NCBI GenBank assembly: GCA_012845835.1
Contig: JABAKD010000029.1
Span: 1,928,970-1,992,969 of the forward strand
Length of the DNA: 64,000 nucleotides
Origin: Undaria pinnatifida
Taxonomy: Eukaryota; Sar; Phaeophyceae; Laminariales; Alariaceae
Direction: 5' to 3'
This document shows, piece by piece, positions 46,621 to 55,272 of the stretch (position 1 is its first letter; the number at the start of each line of letters is the position of its first letter). The position numbers and the translations under genes are program-made. The notes below the pieces were generated by a model. That model worked only from the letters and a program-made list of their open reading frames with translations, made no database searches and had not been told where the DNA came from.

Positions 46621-46934
46621 ACGAAGCTGGAAAGCAAGCAAAAGCTGGAAAGGTTCCGCACGTAATATGGAAGTTGGAGCTCTGAGAGGCCAGGGATGGG
46701 CAATCCCTGAGAAAGACAAAATCAACTAAGTCTATTTCAAGGACGTCAGCCTTGAGTTTGTTCATTGCGTTTCATTGAATGGCCAAATAATCTTTCTGTA
46801 CATAGACTTACTTACTAATATATTTGTGCTTAAATCGCTCGGTTGGTGCATCCCTGGCATCTTCGAGGTCGGACGGTCCAGCTCACTTGCGGAACGGTCC
46901 AGCTTTTCTTTGATTCCTTGCTCCAACTGATCTA

Positions 46935-47062
46935 TTTTTGTTACAAATTTATATCGATTTTTGTATGGGTATAACTTTTTTTTTCCGATGACACCCAGAT
47001 TCGAACCACCGAAGACCAAGATTATAAGCGGACAGTCTATCTACTAGACCACAACTTCACAT
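46935..47062 (-). mobile_element. tRNA-derived SINE-like element S1, copy 1
   Basis: The minus strand carries a box A (TGGTCTAGTAGATAGAC) and box B (GGTTCGAATCT) as in a tRNA gene. An A-run and the phrase AAAAATCGATATAAA follow. Arms pair imperfectly, so it is a tRNA-derived repeat, not a functional tRNA. Confidence 0.7.
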
Positions 47063-47084
47063 TGATTCGTATCAAATTTATTTT

Positions 47085-47222
47085 TACAAATAAAATTGAT
47101 AATTAAATACCAGGTATGGATTTTCCATGAGGATCATTTTGTTTTCCGATGACACCCGGATTCGAACCAGCGAAGGCCAGTATTATAAACGGACAGTCTA
47201 TCTACTAGACCACAATGTCACA
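47085..47222 (-). mobile_element. tRNA-derived SINE-like element S1, copy 2
   Basis: Best-preserved head: TGTGACA pairs with TGTCATC as an acceptor-like stem (six of seven), then TGGTCTAGTAGATAGAC and CTGGTTCGAATCCGGG. The anticodon-like loop reads TTATAA, but its stem does not close. Confidence 0.7.
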
Positions 47223-47335
47223 GCAGCAGTGTTATCTACCAGTACTATTTTTTCATGTGCAAATACTACTTCTGTATATTAGCGAAACATAGATGTACCA
47301 CGCAGCTTGCAAAGTTGAGTTTCAATCATTCAATC

Positions 47336-47628
47336 GGTCGTTGTTGTTGTTGTTCTCACATTAACTCGCATAATCAAGTCCGTGGTCACAGGACAGGCTC
47401 CAGTCACTCTGGAGCTGAGGAATACCCCAGGGAAAACACACACACAACCCATGGTGGTACACGCAAATATTACAGCTGACGCAATTCATGCCTCCACCAG
47501 AAACATATAAAAGTAAAATCGGGAGTCAGTTTACGATGTGCCAGGTCCAGGCCGGTGCATACGTCTCACTACTCACGCCTGGAGAAACCAACTATTCCGA
47601 TTGCCACCCAAGGAAGACTACCACGTAT
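47336..47628 (+). repeat. Dispersed repeat family R4, long copy (tandem unit 1)
   Basis: It starts with GTT units and CTCACATTAACTCGCATAATC, then GTCCGTGGTCACAGGACAGG. It continues through CCTCCACCAGAAACATATAA, GTGCCAGGTCCAGGCCGGTG, and ends CCCAAGGAAGACTACCACGT. It is directly followed by a near-identical second unit. Confidence 0.85.
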
Positions 47629-47897
47629 GTTGTTGTTGTTCTCACATTAACTCGCATAATCAAGTCCGTGGTCACAGGACAGGCTCCAGTCACTCTGGAG
47701 CTGAGGAATACCCCAGGGAAAACACACAAACCCAAGGTGGTACACGCATACGCAATTCATGCCTCCACCAGAGATATATAAAAGTGAAATCGGGAGTCAG
47801 TCTACGATGTGCCAGGTCCAGGCCGGTGCATACGTCTCACTACTCACGCCTGGAGAAACCAAATATTCCGATTGCCACCCAAGGAAGACTACCACGT
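47629..47897 (+). repeat. Dispersed repeat family R4, long copy (tandem unit 2)
   Basis: A repeat of the preceding unit with few differences, ending in the same CCCAAGGAAGACTACCACGT. It passes into sequence that is duplicated on both sides of the full-length LINE. Confidence 0.85.
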
Positions 47898-47982
47898 ATA
47901 TATTACACGTAGTATCTATCACTACGCATACGCACGACAGGCATAAGTCAATTGGAGAAAAAGAAACAAAGAAAAGAAAAGA
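47892..47982. repeat. Left flank duplicate of LINE insertion
   Basis: CCACGTATATATTACACGTA, GTATCTATCACTACGCATAC, GCACGACAGGCATAAGTC, AATTGG, then A/G-rich. The same sequence, with an extra ten bases (CGACATCGTA region), lies at 52243. It is read as an unusually long target-site duplication. Confidence 0.7.
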
Positions 47983-50900
47983 AGATAAAGGAAAGGAAAG
48001 AAAAGAGAAGAAAAAACGAAACAAGACGAAAAAGGCAAGCAAAGAGGAGAAAAAGACAAGAAAAGCAAGAAAAGACAAGACAGGAAAGCAAGGAAAGAAG
48101 AAGAGAAAAAAGAAAAAAAGAAAAAAAAATAGAAAAAGAAAAGAAAGAAAAATGTCATACTAGCAGACCCTAGGAACTGGCTAAGGATGGCATTGGACTA
48201 ACATAGGGTATCACGCCCATCATCAATGGCACCTGGGAGAGAACGCAACATGGCGAAGAAGTCAGGGCGGTCTTATGCTATCTTGTGATGGCCATTAGAA
48301 AGCCCACAACTTTCAGTACGATGATGGCCAAACCCAGACTTCAGTCTCTTGGGCATGACGCTCCCCCTTCCGCCCCTCCCCCCTTCCTCCCTTTCCCCCT
48401 CCCTCCTCCCCCCCTCCCCCCTCCCCCCCTCCCCCAGTCCCCTCCCCGCCCCCCCCCCCTTCCCCCTCCCCCCGGCCGCTTAGAGATGCCAACGGTGGAT
48501 GACGCTGCCGCAGCCTTTGCGCGTCGCTCTGCAGCTTTGCGTCTCTCCGTTTCATGCCAATTCCGCATGAACAACTCGGTTCCCTCCTCTACTCTTCGAA
48601 ACCATCTGCCAGCCTTCTGAGCAGCCTTTCGCCATCCGTCGAATTTCATTCCAAAAACCGACATATCCTGCTTCAGATGATCCATCCAGTCTTTCTCTTG
48701 CCCCCCTGAGTAGCCTTTACCCCCAACAAACTCCCCAAACATCACCCTCTGTGGCAGACGCTCCTCCCCTATGCGTGCCACGAATCCCGCAAACAAAATC
48801 CTCCGTTTGCGCACTATCACCTCAACGCTCTCGGAATCTGTCTGGGCAAGCGCGTCGGCGTACGATAGGGTGTGGTCGTCGCGCTTCCGTTTCCGCCATC
48901 CAAGGCATCGGAGGAGCATGGAGCGGTGAACCCGACGTAGCCTGTCATAGTCAGGCTTCTTCGGGCTCCACGTCATGCAACCGTACAGCAGTGTCTCGAC
49001 CACCTCAGCTTTCAGCAACCGCACCTTCAACCGTAAACGCACACCCGGGCGATCATAGATTTCCATCTTGTACCGCTGGAAACACGCCCAGGCCCTCTGA
49101 AGACGCCGCGTTATTTCAGTGCTAAGGTTTCTGTCTGCGGTGATAGCCCCGCCCAAGTATACAAACTGGATTGTTTGTTTGTAAACCTGGCCGGCTGCAT
49201 TGATCGTGAAGGACACCTTCCCCCCGCTTTTGGTTTCCAGGCACATTATCTCTGTTTTTGCCTCGGATACTGTAAGCCCGAACGACGAACACGCAGTCAC
49301 GATCGTCGTCATCATCCTCTCCAGACCTTCTGATGATCGCGATACGATGCCCGCATCGTCCGCGTACAGCATACCCCACAATCTCTGCACCCCCTCCCCC
49401 TCCTTCCCCCTCCGTCCGTCGACTTTGCCTGTGCGTGAAGTGCCCTTCTCGCCTTCCTTCTTTCGTTGAAGCTGCACCATGTTGTCCGTGATGGCTGCAT
49501 CAGCGAGGAAGCGTTTCTCGGCCACACGCGGTACCGCAGTGAAAAACATGTTGAACAGCAGTGGCGCGAGCACGCATCCTTGCCTGAGACCTTGCCCCAC
49601 GTCGAACTTATCCGAGCACTCTCCATCATCCAGCCGCACGCATGCTTGCATACCGTCGTGGAATTGGCGGATGACGGCGAGCATTCTCGGTGGCACGCCA
49701 AAACGAGCAAGGACATCCCACAAAAGGCTTCGGTCGACGGAGTCGTATGCTTTGGTGAGGTCGATAAAGCACATGTACAAGGGGGTGTCCTTCTTCCGCG
49801 CCAGTTCCTGCAGTCGTCGTACTACGAACATCATGTCAACCGTCGAGCGTTGGGGTCTGAACCCACACTGTTCCTCCGGCAGAATGTTCTCGCGTTCGCA
49901 ATAGTCACTCAGGCGACCCGCGATGACTTTGAGGAGTACTTTACCGGCGTGAGCCACGAGGGAGATGCCACGATAATTGCCACACTCAGTCCGATCTTTC
50001 TTCTTGTGAAGCACCTTAATCGTAGCATATTTCCATTGTTGGGGTACGCCACCCCCCCTCCACACAGCGACGATGATATCGTGGAAGTTTCCGAGGTTGT
50101 TGAATTCTCCTTCGTCGGCCAAAACCTTCAAGAGCTCGGCCGGGAGACCATCGGGCCCTACCGCCTTTCGGTTCGCCAGCGCCCGGATCGCCTCCTCTAC
50201 TTCGTACCTAGACGGGACATCGTCCAGTGGTCTGCACGGGGGCCACTGCTTAAGCCCGCCCACAATGCTTGGATCAAGGGTCGGCGACTTGGTGTTGAGC
50301 AGTTTGTGAAACCACCTCACCCACCGCTCGCGGATGAGGACGTTATCCCGCAGCAATCGACCTTCCTCGTCCTTGATGTACTGCGAGTTAAACGTCCTCT
50401 TCCCTTCCACATCCATCCCCTTGAGGTGTTTGTAGAAGCCAAAATGATCACCTTCTCGGATACGCCCTTCGAGTTGGCGAACGTAATCTTCGAAGAACCT
50501 CTGAACAGCTTCCGCCCGCGTGCGTTTCAGCTGTTTGATGGTCGCCTTCAAGGCTTGTCGTAGACCACGATCGTTTGGAGCAGAACGCACCCGTTTCCTC
50601 GCGTCTTCTCTATCCTGCCATCGTGCACTCAACTCGGCTCTCGTCTCCTCAGTCGCACACCAGCCCCTCGGTACTTGTTTACGCCGAGTAGGGGGCGCTA
50701 TGTCGGCGGCGTTTGACAGTATCGTCTCGGTCAGTAATGAGGCCATGTCATCAACGCTTCCGGCATTAGTACCGGGTGTCGGAGAGGCAAGGTTGGCTGC
50801 TATCGCATTTGTCAAATTCATCCGTAGATGCGGGTCCGCCATTAATCTTTGTAGATCAATAGCTCGCCGGCTTTTGACAACTACCTTTGGACGATTTGGT

Positions 50901-52242
50901 GCGATGCGGCCTAAGAGGCGGATACTTGCTATCACGAGGTTGTGGTCCGACTCGGCGTTCTCCCTGGGTGGAGTCCGCACAGTGACATTACGTACCAATC
51001 GTCTATCCACTTGCCGTGTCAGTATGTAGTCAAGTCTGTACTGGGCCTTTCCTCGGTTAGGACTCTGAAATGTATACGATATGCAACGAGCAGGTGTAGC
51101 ATAGTACGTGTTGAGGAGGGCGAGCTTGTTGTCAGTTGCGTGAGTCAATAGTCGCTCTCCGTTGTCGTTCAGATCATCACGTCCGTATGCACCCAATACC
51201 TTGCTATCGGTCCACTCGATCCCTCTCATGCCTGTACGAGCATTTGCGTCCATCAGGACAAGGAGGTGGTCCCTACTGGGAACCTCCTTGACCACCTCGT
51301 CAAGTGAATTCCAAAAGTAATCCTTTTCGCTGGTGCTCTTGTCGAGAGTGGGAGCATAGCCTACAATGGAAGACACACCGTTAGATTTCCCTTTGAGTTG
51401 GATGCGAACCTTCATCAGTCTAGCACTGATGCACTCAACCGCGACGTCACCCTTATCCATCCCTGCCACGATAGACTCTCTAACAGCTAAGCCTACCCCA
51501 TGGGTCCCCTTCTTTTCGTACTTTCCTCCGTCTGCTCCTGAGCAAAACACAACATACCCCGCCGCCGTGAAAGCACTTTGTCCATTGCGCCTCACCTCCT
51601 GCAATCCTATGACATCACAACCTGCGTCTTGGCAAGTCTTCATTATCACCTCAGCGTGGCCTATACCATTCGTGCCCTTGAAAGCAAGTGTTCGAACGTT
51701 GTACGTACCCACGACGAGTTCCCCTGCTCTCGACCTAGCCCTTGCATCTGTGCGAATTTTGTGAGCAGCCCTTCGAATCCTCCTGAGTCTCCTCCTTTTC
51801 TTCCGAGCCTCCGATTTCCTCCATTCCACCCTCCGTTTTTCCCATACAGAGCATTTCCCCCTATCCGTCTCCCTTCGCCCAGCCCGGTTCTTGCCTAAGT
51901 GCCAACGTGAAGGGGGCAGCAGTCCCGACACGCCACGTCCATCTCCTTCCCGACTTTGGTGCTTACTCACGTGGGTTCGATCCTCTCTTCTCTGTTCGAT
52001 ACGTGCCCCATGCTTTCCGCGGCGGTGATGCGACACTGCGTCCGCAGGCAAGGCCGCTGCGTTAAAAAATTCCGCGAGGAATTTTTTTGCCTCGTCGCTG
52101 GATGACACCGCCGGCCCGGCCATACCCGAGCACTAGTTCAGCGCACGAGTAAGGTCGACGCCACACAACCCCTCAGGGGCTCTGGCACGTTTTGGGGAAG
52201 CCTCAGGCCCGAGCACCACCCCGGCCGGGGAGCAGCCGAGGG
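47983..52242 (-). mobile_element. Full-length RTE-like LINE
   Basis: A 5' untranslated region of about 120 bases, one long frame, a 3' untranslated region of about 170 bases and a roughly 180-base pyrimidine-rich tail (A/G-rich on the plus strand, 47983-48160), flanked by a ~90-bp direct duplication. The truncated copy at 31812 has the same 3' region and the same kind of T/C tail, so the tail is a family character. Confidence 0.85.
48341..52123 (-). CDS. LINE polyprotein: APE endonuclease and reverse transcriptase
   Basis: 1260 codons from an ATG, without interruption. Residues 1-130 are basic. Residues about 137-405 form an apurinic-type endonuclease with its catalytic set: Asn 142 (TYNVRT), Glu 176 (LQE), Asp 292 and Asn 294 (MDANAR), Asp 365 (RLDYIL), and Asp 393/His 394 (SDHNL). 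The reverse transcriptase follows: HKKKDRTECGNYRGISL (about 706-722), motif A FIDLTKAYDSVDR (Asp 788), motif B GQGLRQGCVLAPLLF (about 843-857), and YADD at 920-923. The C-terminal region has LLYGCMTW and a basic helix, common in RTE-type and related elements, and ends in a Gly/Arg-rich tail encoded by a G-rich run. All catalytic residues are present. This copy could be competent, or recently so. The clade name is inference from motif style. Confidence 0.93.
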   Translation of the reverse strand: MAGPAVSSSDEAKKFLAEFFNAAALPADAVSHHRRGKHGARIEQRREDRTHVSKHQSREGDGRGVSGLLPPSRWHLGKNRAGRRETDRGKCSVWEKRRVEWRKSEARKKRRRLRRIRRAAHKIRTDARARSRAGELVVGTYNVRTLAFKGTNGIGHAEVIMKTCQDAGCDVIGLQEVRRNGQSAFTAAGYVVFCSGADGGKYEKKGTHGVGLAVRESIVAGMDKGDVAVECISARLMKVRIQLKGKSNGVSSIVGYAPTLDKSTSEKDYFWNSLDEVVKEVPSRDHLLVLMDANARTGMRGIEWTDSKVLGAYGRDDLNDNGERLLTHATDNKLALLNTYYATPARCISYTFQSPNRGKAQYRLDYILTRQVDRRLVRNVTVRTPPRENAESDHNLVIASIRLLGRIAPNRPKVVVKSRRAIDLQRLMADPHLRMNLTNAIAANLASPTPGTNAGSVDDMASLLTETILSNAADIAPPTRRKQVPRGWCATEETRAELSARWQDREDARKRVRSAPNDRGLRQALKATIKQLKRTRAEAVQRFFEDYVRQLEGRIREGDHFGFYKHLKGMDVEGKRTFNSQYIKDEEGRLLRDNVLIRERWVRWFHKLLNTKSPTLDPSIVGGLKQWPPCRPLDDVPSRYEVEEAIRALANRKAVGPDGLPAELLKVLADEGEFNNLGNFHDIIVAVWRGGGVPQQWKYATIKVLHKKKDRTECGNYRGISLVAHAGKVLLKVIAGRLSDYCERENILPEEQCGFRPQRSTVDMMFVVRRLQELARKKDTPLYMCFIDLTKAYDSVDRSLLWDVLARFGVPPRMLAVIRQFHDGMQACVRLDDGECSDKFDVGQGLRQGCVLAPLLFNMFFTAVPRVAEKRFLADAAITDNMVQLQRKKEGEKGTSRTGKVDGRRGKEGEGVQRLWGMLYADDAGIVSRSSEGLERMMTTIVTACSSFGLTVSEAKTEIMCLETKSGGKVSFTINAAGQVYKQTIQFVYLGGAITADRNLSTEITRRLQRAWACFQRYKMEIYDRPGVRLRLKVRLLKAEVVETLLYGCMTWSPKKPDYDRLRRVHRSMLLRCLGWRKRKRDDHTLSYADALAQTDSESVEVIVRKRRILFAGFVARIGEERLPQRVMFGEFVGGKGYSGGQEKDWMDHLKQDMSVFGMKFDGWRKAAQKAGRWFRRVEEGTELFMRNWHETERRKAAERRAKAAAASSTVGISKRPGGGGRGGGRGGDWGRGGGGRGGGGRGKGRKGGGAEGGASCPRD

Positions 52243-52352
52243 CCACGTATATATTACACGTACGACATCGTAGTATCTATCACTATGCATACGCACGACA
52301 GGCGTAAGTCAATTGGAAAAAAAAAACAAAGAAAAGAAAAGAAAAGAAAGGT
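52243..52352. repeat. Right flank duplicate of LINE insertion
   Basis: Matches 47892-47982 in order, including CACGACAGGCGTAAGTC and AATTGG with A-rich ending; ten bases longer in its first half. Confidence 0.7.
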
Positions 52353-52384
52353 CGTACCTACAGCTGACTTTTTTCAATTTTTAT

Positions 52385-52517
52385 ACTTGTATGTAAAATA
52401 TATTTATATCGATTTTTCTAAGAGGATATATATTTTTTCCCCGATGACACCTGGATTCAACCAACGAAAACCAGGCTTATAAGCGGACAGTCTATTTACT
52501 AGACCACAAAGTCACAA
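52385..52517 (-). mobile_element. SINE-like element S1, copy 3
   Basis: Minus-strand head with TGGTCTAGTAAATAGAC and TTCG-TTGGTTGAATCC (B box weakened), tail with AGAAAAATCGATATAAAT. Confidence 0.65.
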
Positions 52518-52524
52518 TGCTATT

Positions 52525-52655
52525 TTTTTTACAAATAAGTATCGATTTTTCATGAAGATCGTTTTTTTTTTTTATGACACCCGGCTTCGAACCAGCGAAG
52601 ACCACCAGGATTATAAGCGGACAGTCCATGTACTAGACCACAATATGTCACAGCA
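52525..52655 (-). mobile_element. SINE-like element S1, copy 4
   Basis: Head with TGGTCTAGTACATGGAC and GCTGGTTCGAAGCCGGG, where the T-arm stem pairs well; tail with ATGAAAAATCGATACTT. Confidence 0.65.
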
Positions 52656-52699
52656 GCAGTGGTGTTCTACCAGTACTGCATGATGACCAATATATATAA

Positions 52700-52806
52700 T
52701 TTTTTTACGGGGATTTTTTTTCTTCATATGACCCCTGGATTTAACCAACGAAAACCAGGCTTATAAGCGGACAGTCTATCTACTAGAAGACCACAAAGTC
52801 ACATTG
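52700..52806 (-). mobile_element. SINE-like element S1, copy 5
   Basis: Head with TCTAGTAGATAGACTGTCCG and a decayed B box (TTGGTTAAATCC); a CTT insertion lies after the A box. Confidence 0.6.
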
Positions 52807-52814
52807 ATATCTAT

Positions 52815-52905
52815 CACGGAGTATTTTTTTCATGGTCTTTTTTTTCCCCGATGATGATCCACCGGGATTCGAACCAACGAGAGGACCTTGAGGCTTATAC
52901 CACAT
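52815..52905 (-). mobile_element. SINE-like element S1, copy 6 (partial)
   Basis: Only the B-box half is preserved (GGTTCGAATCCCGGTGG on the minus strand), with the A-run and CCATGAAAAAAAT tail. Confidence 0.45.
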
Positions 52906-52944
52906 ACCGGTACTACTTTTTTTTTTTTTTTTTTAATTAATAGC

Positions 52945-53145
52945 ACACTTTCACTTTCCAGCTTCTGGACAAGCCGTGGTCACAGGTGTCATCCCTCCTC
53001 CCCGATTCTTGCCTTCAATTTTTATCGCGCATAGGGTTCAGCAGTCCCACTGCTCGTCGTTTGTTCATCGAGTGTTGCTAACTCACGCTCTCGCGCTTTC
53101 CGCAAGTCAATTTGTCCACAAGAGAAAGTCCCAACGAATTTATAC
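52945..53145 (-). mobile_element. SINE-like element S2, copy 3, body part
   Basis: Body of an S2 SINE, interrupted exactly at 53145/53146 by the hAT-type element. It continues at 54928. Confidence 0.8.
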
Positions 53146-53208
53146 CAGGGCTTTTCACGGGTCGGGTCAAATCTCGCGGGTCGGGTCGGGTCGGGTCGGG
53201 TCAGCTGA

Positions 53209-53420
53209 CCCGACCCGACCCGCGAGATTTTCGAGACGTCTTGACCCGACCCGACCCGACCCGCGAGATTTTCGAGACGTCTTGACCCGACCCGACCCGA
53301 CCCGCGAGATTTTCGACATGTCTTGACCCGACCCGACCCGACCCGCGAGATTTTGAAATCGTCCTGACCCGACCCGACCCGACCCGCGACAATCCGGGTG
53401 ACCCGCGAGATTCGGGTCGT
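53209..53420. repeat. Left subterminal array of ~41-bp units
   Basis: Five units of TGACCCGACCCGACCCGACC followed by CGCGAGATTTTCGAGACGTC or variants. Such subterminal repeats often bind transposase in hAT elements. Confidence 0.9.
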
Positions 53421-53728
53421 CTGGCGGGTCACGTAAACTTGACCCGTGACATTTCTCACGGGTCAAAGTCAAAAAGTCACGGGTCAAAGCATGTATACCT
53501 CGGTCGGTTGGTTGGTCCTTGGTCCCTCGTACTTTTCCCGGTATGTCGTGTTCTTTGCGTTTTTTACCGGCATTGTTTGCAGCTGATGATTATGTCATGT
53601 GGTGTGCGCGCGAGGAATAGGAAAGAAACCGCAACCCACATGCATGGACATGCCCGTACCGTTAGACCACCGGGTCGACCCGACGAGCGACCCGACGAGC
53701 GAGCTAGTTATAATTTACAAGTGCAATC

Positions 53729-53950
53729 TCCGGCCCCGGCAAGCAGCCTAGCTGAGCCGCCTCCGGCAGCAAGCCCACAACTGGGGCGGTGGATCTGTCA
53801 GCAGGGGGTGCGATCCGCGAGGATGCGTTGTCTGCTGCTGCTGCTGCTTGCTGCTGCCAGGGTGCTGCTGCTGCTGTGCTGCTGCTGCTGCTGCTGCTGC
53901 TTGCTGCTGCCAGGGTGCTGCTGCTGCTGTGCTGCTGCTGCTGCTGCTGC

Positions 53951-53989
<39 letters not shown>

Positions 53990-54400
53990 GCTGCCGCTGC
54001 TGCTTCGACAACGGCTGCTCTTACGTAGACTTCTTGCTTTTTCACGTTTGGTCACATTTATTTCGTACTGGTATGATAATTCTCGAGCTAGCTACTACTA
54101 CTACTACACTGCTGTATCTATCTTCTATCTGTGCCGTCTCCAGCCCCGGCAAGCAGCCTAGCTGAGCCGCCTCCGGCAGCAAGCCCACAACTGGGGCGGT
54201 GGGTCTGTCAGCAGGGGCTGCGATCAGCGAGAATCCGGGGTCTGCTGCTGGTACTTGCTGCTGCCAGTGCTGCTGCTGCTGCAGCTGCTGCTGCTTCGAC
54301 GACGACTGCCCTTCCTTGCCTTTTTACGTTTGGTCACTTTTCGTACTGGTATGACCGTAATATTACTGCTGCTGCTGTTGTTACGGCTTCAGTAGGTACG
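53729..54400. repeat. Internal tandem duplication with CTG runs
   Basis: The block starting CCGGCCCCGGCAAGCAGCCT and ending with CACGTTTGGTCAC and TTCGTACTGGTATGA is present twice (53729-54080 and 54135-54355). The first copy has long CTG/CTGCTT runs (53826-53998, with the CCAGGGTG phrase twice); the second has only short ones. This points to CTG expansion after duplication. Confidence 0.85.
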
Positions 54401-54708
54401 GGATTCGCGTCACACTGCTGTATGCCTTGTTACGAGTAGCTAGGGGTACTGCCTGGTGATTGTTCTGCACGCTGTGATGACATATGATCGGAGCATCGGC
54501 ACGAGGGAGGCAGGAAGCCGAAATGTTTGTATTTTATTGGCGGACCCGCGGGCCCGACCCGCGGGGCGCCTACACGGCATCAACGTGGCTCTCACCTGTA
54601 ATTTTGAAAAAGGCGGATCCGCCGGCTAGATCCGCGGGTTGGACCCGCGGGTCAGCCCAAAACAACTCACGGGTCATTATGTCTTGACCCGCGAAGTGAC
54701 CCGTATCT

Positions 54709-54900
54709 CGCGGGTCATGACCCGACCCGACCCGCGAGATTTTGAAAACCTCTTGACCCGACCCGACCCGACCCGCGAGATTTTGAAGCCTTTTGACCCG
54801 ACCCGACCCGACCCGACCCGACCCGTGAGATTTTAAAACGTGATGACCCGACCCGACCCGACCCGCGAGATTTTGAAACCCCCTTGACCCGACCCACGGG
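54709..54900. repeat. Right subterminal array of ~41-bp units
   Basis: Four units like those of the left array (TGACCCGACCCGACCCGACC then CGCGAGATTTTGAAACC), in the same orientation. Confidence 0.9.
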
Positions 54901-54927
54901 TCGGGTCATGACCCGTGAAAAGCCCTG

Positions 54928-55022
54928 ATTTATACGAGTATGCACTCGGCGGGGCTCGAACTCACGAAACTGACCTATCCCAGGCTCGACGATAACCTGA
55001 TACGCCACCGGGACGACCGGTT
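54928..55022 (-). mobile_element. SINE-like element S2, copy 3, tRNA-like head
   Basis: Resumes the SINE after the hAT insertion: TTTATACGAGTATGCACTCG, the B-box GAGTTCGAGCCCC on the minus strand, and TGGCGTATCAGG. Confidence 0.8.
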
Positions 55023-55139
55023 ATACTACTAAAACAAACCAGGTACGATATTGTTAAGATACGGCCTCGAAAGGCCTGAGAGTATCCGAATTTGAGATCA
55101 TTTGGATGGGTTTCGTATGATAAGGTTGGCGGTTTATAT

Positions 55140-55272
55140 TCGGGGAAGTTAGGATTTCGATCGGAGGCATGCGCCTCCGATCTCAGAAGCTATCCCGGGC
55201 TCTGGTGGAAAACTGACAGGTCCGCCCGTATATTCGGCCGACCTGGTATCCCGCCGTTTCAGGGGGGGAGAG
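55140..55272 (+). other. Internal region and polypurine tract of a preceding TRIM unit
   Basis: It contains a hairpin, ATCGGAGGC with GCCTCCGAT around 55160-55180, then GACAGGTCCGCCCGTATATT and AGGGGGGGAGAG directly before the LTR at 55273. The last 60 bases are repeated at 55502-55560, so two units are joined head to tail. Confidence 0.65.

Larger units (their letters stand above)
53146..54927. mobile_element. 1782-bp non-autonomous hAT-type transposon
   Basis: Perfect 18-bp terminal inverted repeats, CAGGGCTTTTCACGGGTC, and an exact 8-bp target duplication ATTTATAC (53138-53145 and 54928-54935). It is inserted in a SINE copy whose empty counterpart is at 45701. A CAGGG tip and an 8-bp duplication are hAT superfamily marks. 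The interior has two arrays of ~41-bp GACCC-rich units just inside the ends, a duplicated central block with CTG repeats, and no transposase. The GACCC arrays run in the same direction at both ends, not inverted. Confidence 0.93.

Noticed and set aside
46935..47222. Functional tRNA genes
   Set aside because: A and B boxes are present, but the anticodon and T stems do not close and six similar copies share a non-tRNA tail, so they are SINE-like.
47952..48173. Lys/Glu/Arg-rich open frame
   Set aside because: Translation of the purine-rich complement of the LINE's 3' tail.
49466..50563. 365-codon plus-strand frame
   Set aside because: Antisense shadow of the LINE polyprotein, whose motifs are all on the minus strand.
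53209..53420. CRISPR-like regular array
   Set aside because: Units are contiguous without unique spacers and lie symmetrically within transposon ends of a eukaryotic genome.
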